A stretch of 13,945 bases of DNA from Chloroflexi bacterium UBA4736 (GTDB taxonomy: Bacteria > Chloroflexota > Dormibacteria > Dormibacterales > Dormibacteraceae), in NCBI GenBank assembly GCA_002404015.1, contig DHIW01000039.1, positions 6,801 to 20,745 of the forward strand. Reading direction: 5' to 3'. Within the stretch, counting starts at the first letter, position 1. Each line of letters starts with the position of its first letter. Shown piece by piece: positions 12,848 through 13,945 of the stretch. The notes beneath the pieces are model-generated. The model had not been told where the DNA came from, did no database searches, and was given only the letters and a program-made list of their open reading frames with translations. The position numbers and the translations under genes are program-made.

Positions 12848-12862
12848 CGCGTAATCAGTCTC

Positions 12863-13888
12863 CTATAGGCGGCGAAGGACGGCGTCGCCGACCTCGGACG
12901 TACTCAGCGAGCCGCCCAGGTCGCGCGTGCAGTCTCCGTCCCCGATCGCCTTCACGACGGCCTGTTCGATCCTCTTCGCGGCCTCCTCGTGACCGAGGTG
13001 CTCGACCATCATAGCCCCGGTCAAGATGGCCCCGAAAGGGTTCACGACTCCCTGCCCGGCGATGGTCGGCGCGCTCCCGTGGACGGGCTCGAAAAGTCCC
13101 CGTCCGGACTCCGGGTTGATGTTGGCGGAGGGGGCGATGCCCATCCCGCCGATCAGCGCCGCGGCCAGGTCGCTGAGGATGTCGCCGAACAGGTTGCCGG
13201 TGACTATCACCTCGAACTGCGTGGGGTCGCGCACGAGCTCCATCGCTGCGGCGTCGACGTAGAGGTGCCGCACCTCAAGGCCCGGCCGCTCCTTCACCAG
13301 GGCCTTCCAGCGGTCCTGCCAGAGGCCCCCGGCGTGCTCCATGGCGTTCGACTTGTCCACCATGCAGAGCTTGTGCCGGGCCCTGGAGAAGCCGTACTCG
13401 AGGATCCTGGTCACGCCCTTGGCCGTGTTCAGGTCCTCCTGGATGGCGACCTCGTCGGGCGTGCCGCGCTTGAACCGGCCTCCGATCCCGGCGTAGAGGC
13501 CCTCGGTGTTCTCGCGGACGATCAGCAGGTCCACCGGCCGCCGGGCCTCGTCGCGCAGTGGGCTCAACCGGTCGTCGTACAGGCGCGCCGGTCTCAGGTT
13601 GACGTAGAGGTCGAGCTCGAAGCGCAGCCGGAGCAGCACCCGGGCGGGGTAGCCCACGTCCGGCACCCGGGGGTCGCCGATGGCGCCGAACAGGATGGCG
13701 TCAGCGGCGGCCGCGGCCTGGAAGGTCTCCTCCGACATGGCCGGTTCGCCGCGGAGGATGGGGGTTGCCCCGACCTCGAGCTCCTCGAACTCCAGCCCCA
13801 GCGCGCAGGCCTGGAGAACCTTCACCGCCTCGGGCACGACCTCCTGGCCGGCGAGGTCGCCGGGCAGGACCGCGATGTGTCCGCTCAC
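12863..13888 (-). CDS. leuB: 3-isopropylmalate dehydrogenase (actinobacterial-type)
   Basis: Beta-decarboxylating NAD-dependent dehydrogenase, 341 residues, producing 2-oxoisocaproate. It starts at GTG 13888, giving SGHIAVLPGDLAGQEVVPEA. Motifs: FGAIGDPRVPDVGYPARVLL, LRFELDLYVNLRPARLY, VRENTEGLYAGIGG (124-137), VDKSNAM, TGNLFGDILSDLAAALIGG, LFEPVHGSAPTIAGQG. The VRENTEG form rather than VRELTGG is shared with homoisocitrate and isocitrate dehydrogenases, but LRFELD..NLRPARLY and the GNGG-like turn match mycobacterial LeuB, so isopropylmalate is preferred. First visible gene of the operon; the 57 bases before it (to 13945) hold no certain feature. GTGA at the start could overlap the stop of an upstream gene outside the window. 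Confidence 0.88.
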   Translation of the reverse strand: MSGHIAVLPGDLAGQEVVPEAVKVLQACALGLEFEELEVGATPILRGEPAMSEETFQAAAAADAILFGAIGDPRVPDVGYPARVLLRLRFELDLYVNLRPARLYDDRLSPLRDEARRPVDLLIVRENTEGLYAGIGGRFKRGTPDEVAIQEDLNTAKGVTRILEYGFSRARHKLCMVDKSNAMEHAGGLWQDRWKALVKERPGLEVRHLYVDAAAMELVRDPTQFEVIVTGNLFGDILSDLAAALIGGMGIAPSANINPESGRGLFEPVHGSAPTIAGQGVVNPFGAILTGAMMVEHLGHEEAAKRIEQAVVKAIGDGDCTRDLGGSLSTSEVGDAVLRRL

Positions 13889-13945
13889 TTCGTTGATGAG
13901 GCTAGCAGGGCGTTGGAAAAGGTCGGCGAGGGATTCGGTGGCCAG

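Noticed and set aside
13889..13945. C-terminus of a gene upstream of leuB
   Set aside because: Two frames are open over these 57 bases and one ends in TGA overlapping the leuB GTG, but the stretch is too short and its codon bias does not choose between frames.

Overview
The window is a GC-rich (roughly 70% by eye) stretch of bacterial chromosome holding housekeeping and biosynthetic genes. No rRNA, tRNA, CRISPR array, transposase or phage gene was seen. Several starts sit 6-9 nt after a TAnnnT-like -10 hexamer with no Shine-Dalgarno sequence, which suggests leaderless transcripts. GTG and TTG starts are common, and two genes seem to need CTG. The LeuB resembles actinobacterial enzymes. Together these fit an actinobacterial, Chloroflexota or Dormibacterota-like organism, probably from the environment; this placement is inference.

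Layout. 1-1758 (minus): a galactose (Leloir) operon, read as a 25-codon ORF, galT, then a galK cut by the window edge. 1759-2019: an intergenic stretch with divergent -10 elements and a plus-strand structured RNA ending in a strong terminator that stops 4 nt before the start codon of a hotdog thioesterase (2020-2481, plus). 2463-5572 (minus): YfcE-like metallophosphoesterase, DnaJ/CbpA-type co-chaperone and a membrane-anchored spermidine-synthase-like protein. 5648-7022 (plus): a tightly overlapping three-gene operon (DUF4097 protein, DUF2089 zinc-ribbon/HTH protein, small basic protein) whose members share one short helical motif. 7092-7725: a broken, frameshifted MFS transporter. 7817-8593 (plus): a SAM-dependent methyltransferase. 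8670-13888 (minus): a compact operon read as leuB, leuC, leuD, a DRE-TIM acyltransferase of the LeuA/homocitrate synthase family without regulatory domain, and an E1-alpha subunit of a 2-oxoacid dehydrogenase.

How they work together. GalT and GalK bring galactose into UDP-sugars. The leu operon can elongate a 2-oxoacid by one carbon (condensation, isomerisation, oxidative decarboxylation); the attached E1-alpha could convert the resulting branched 2-oxoacid to an acyl-CoA, but no E1-beta or E2 is present here. The DUF4097/DUF2089 set looks like a small regulatory or envelope-stress module.

Best candidates for something undescribed: the structured leader at about 1800-2015, with mutually exclusive pairings and a possible antiterminator; the three-gene shared-motif module; and the CTG-start coupling in the leu operon.
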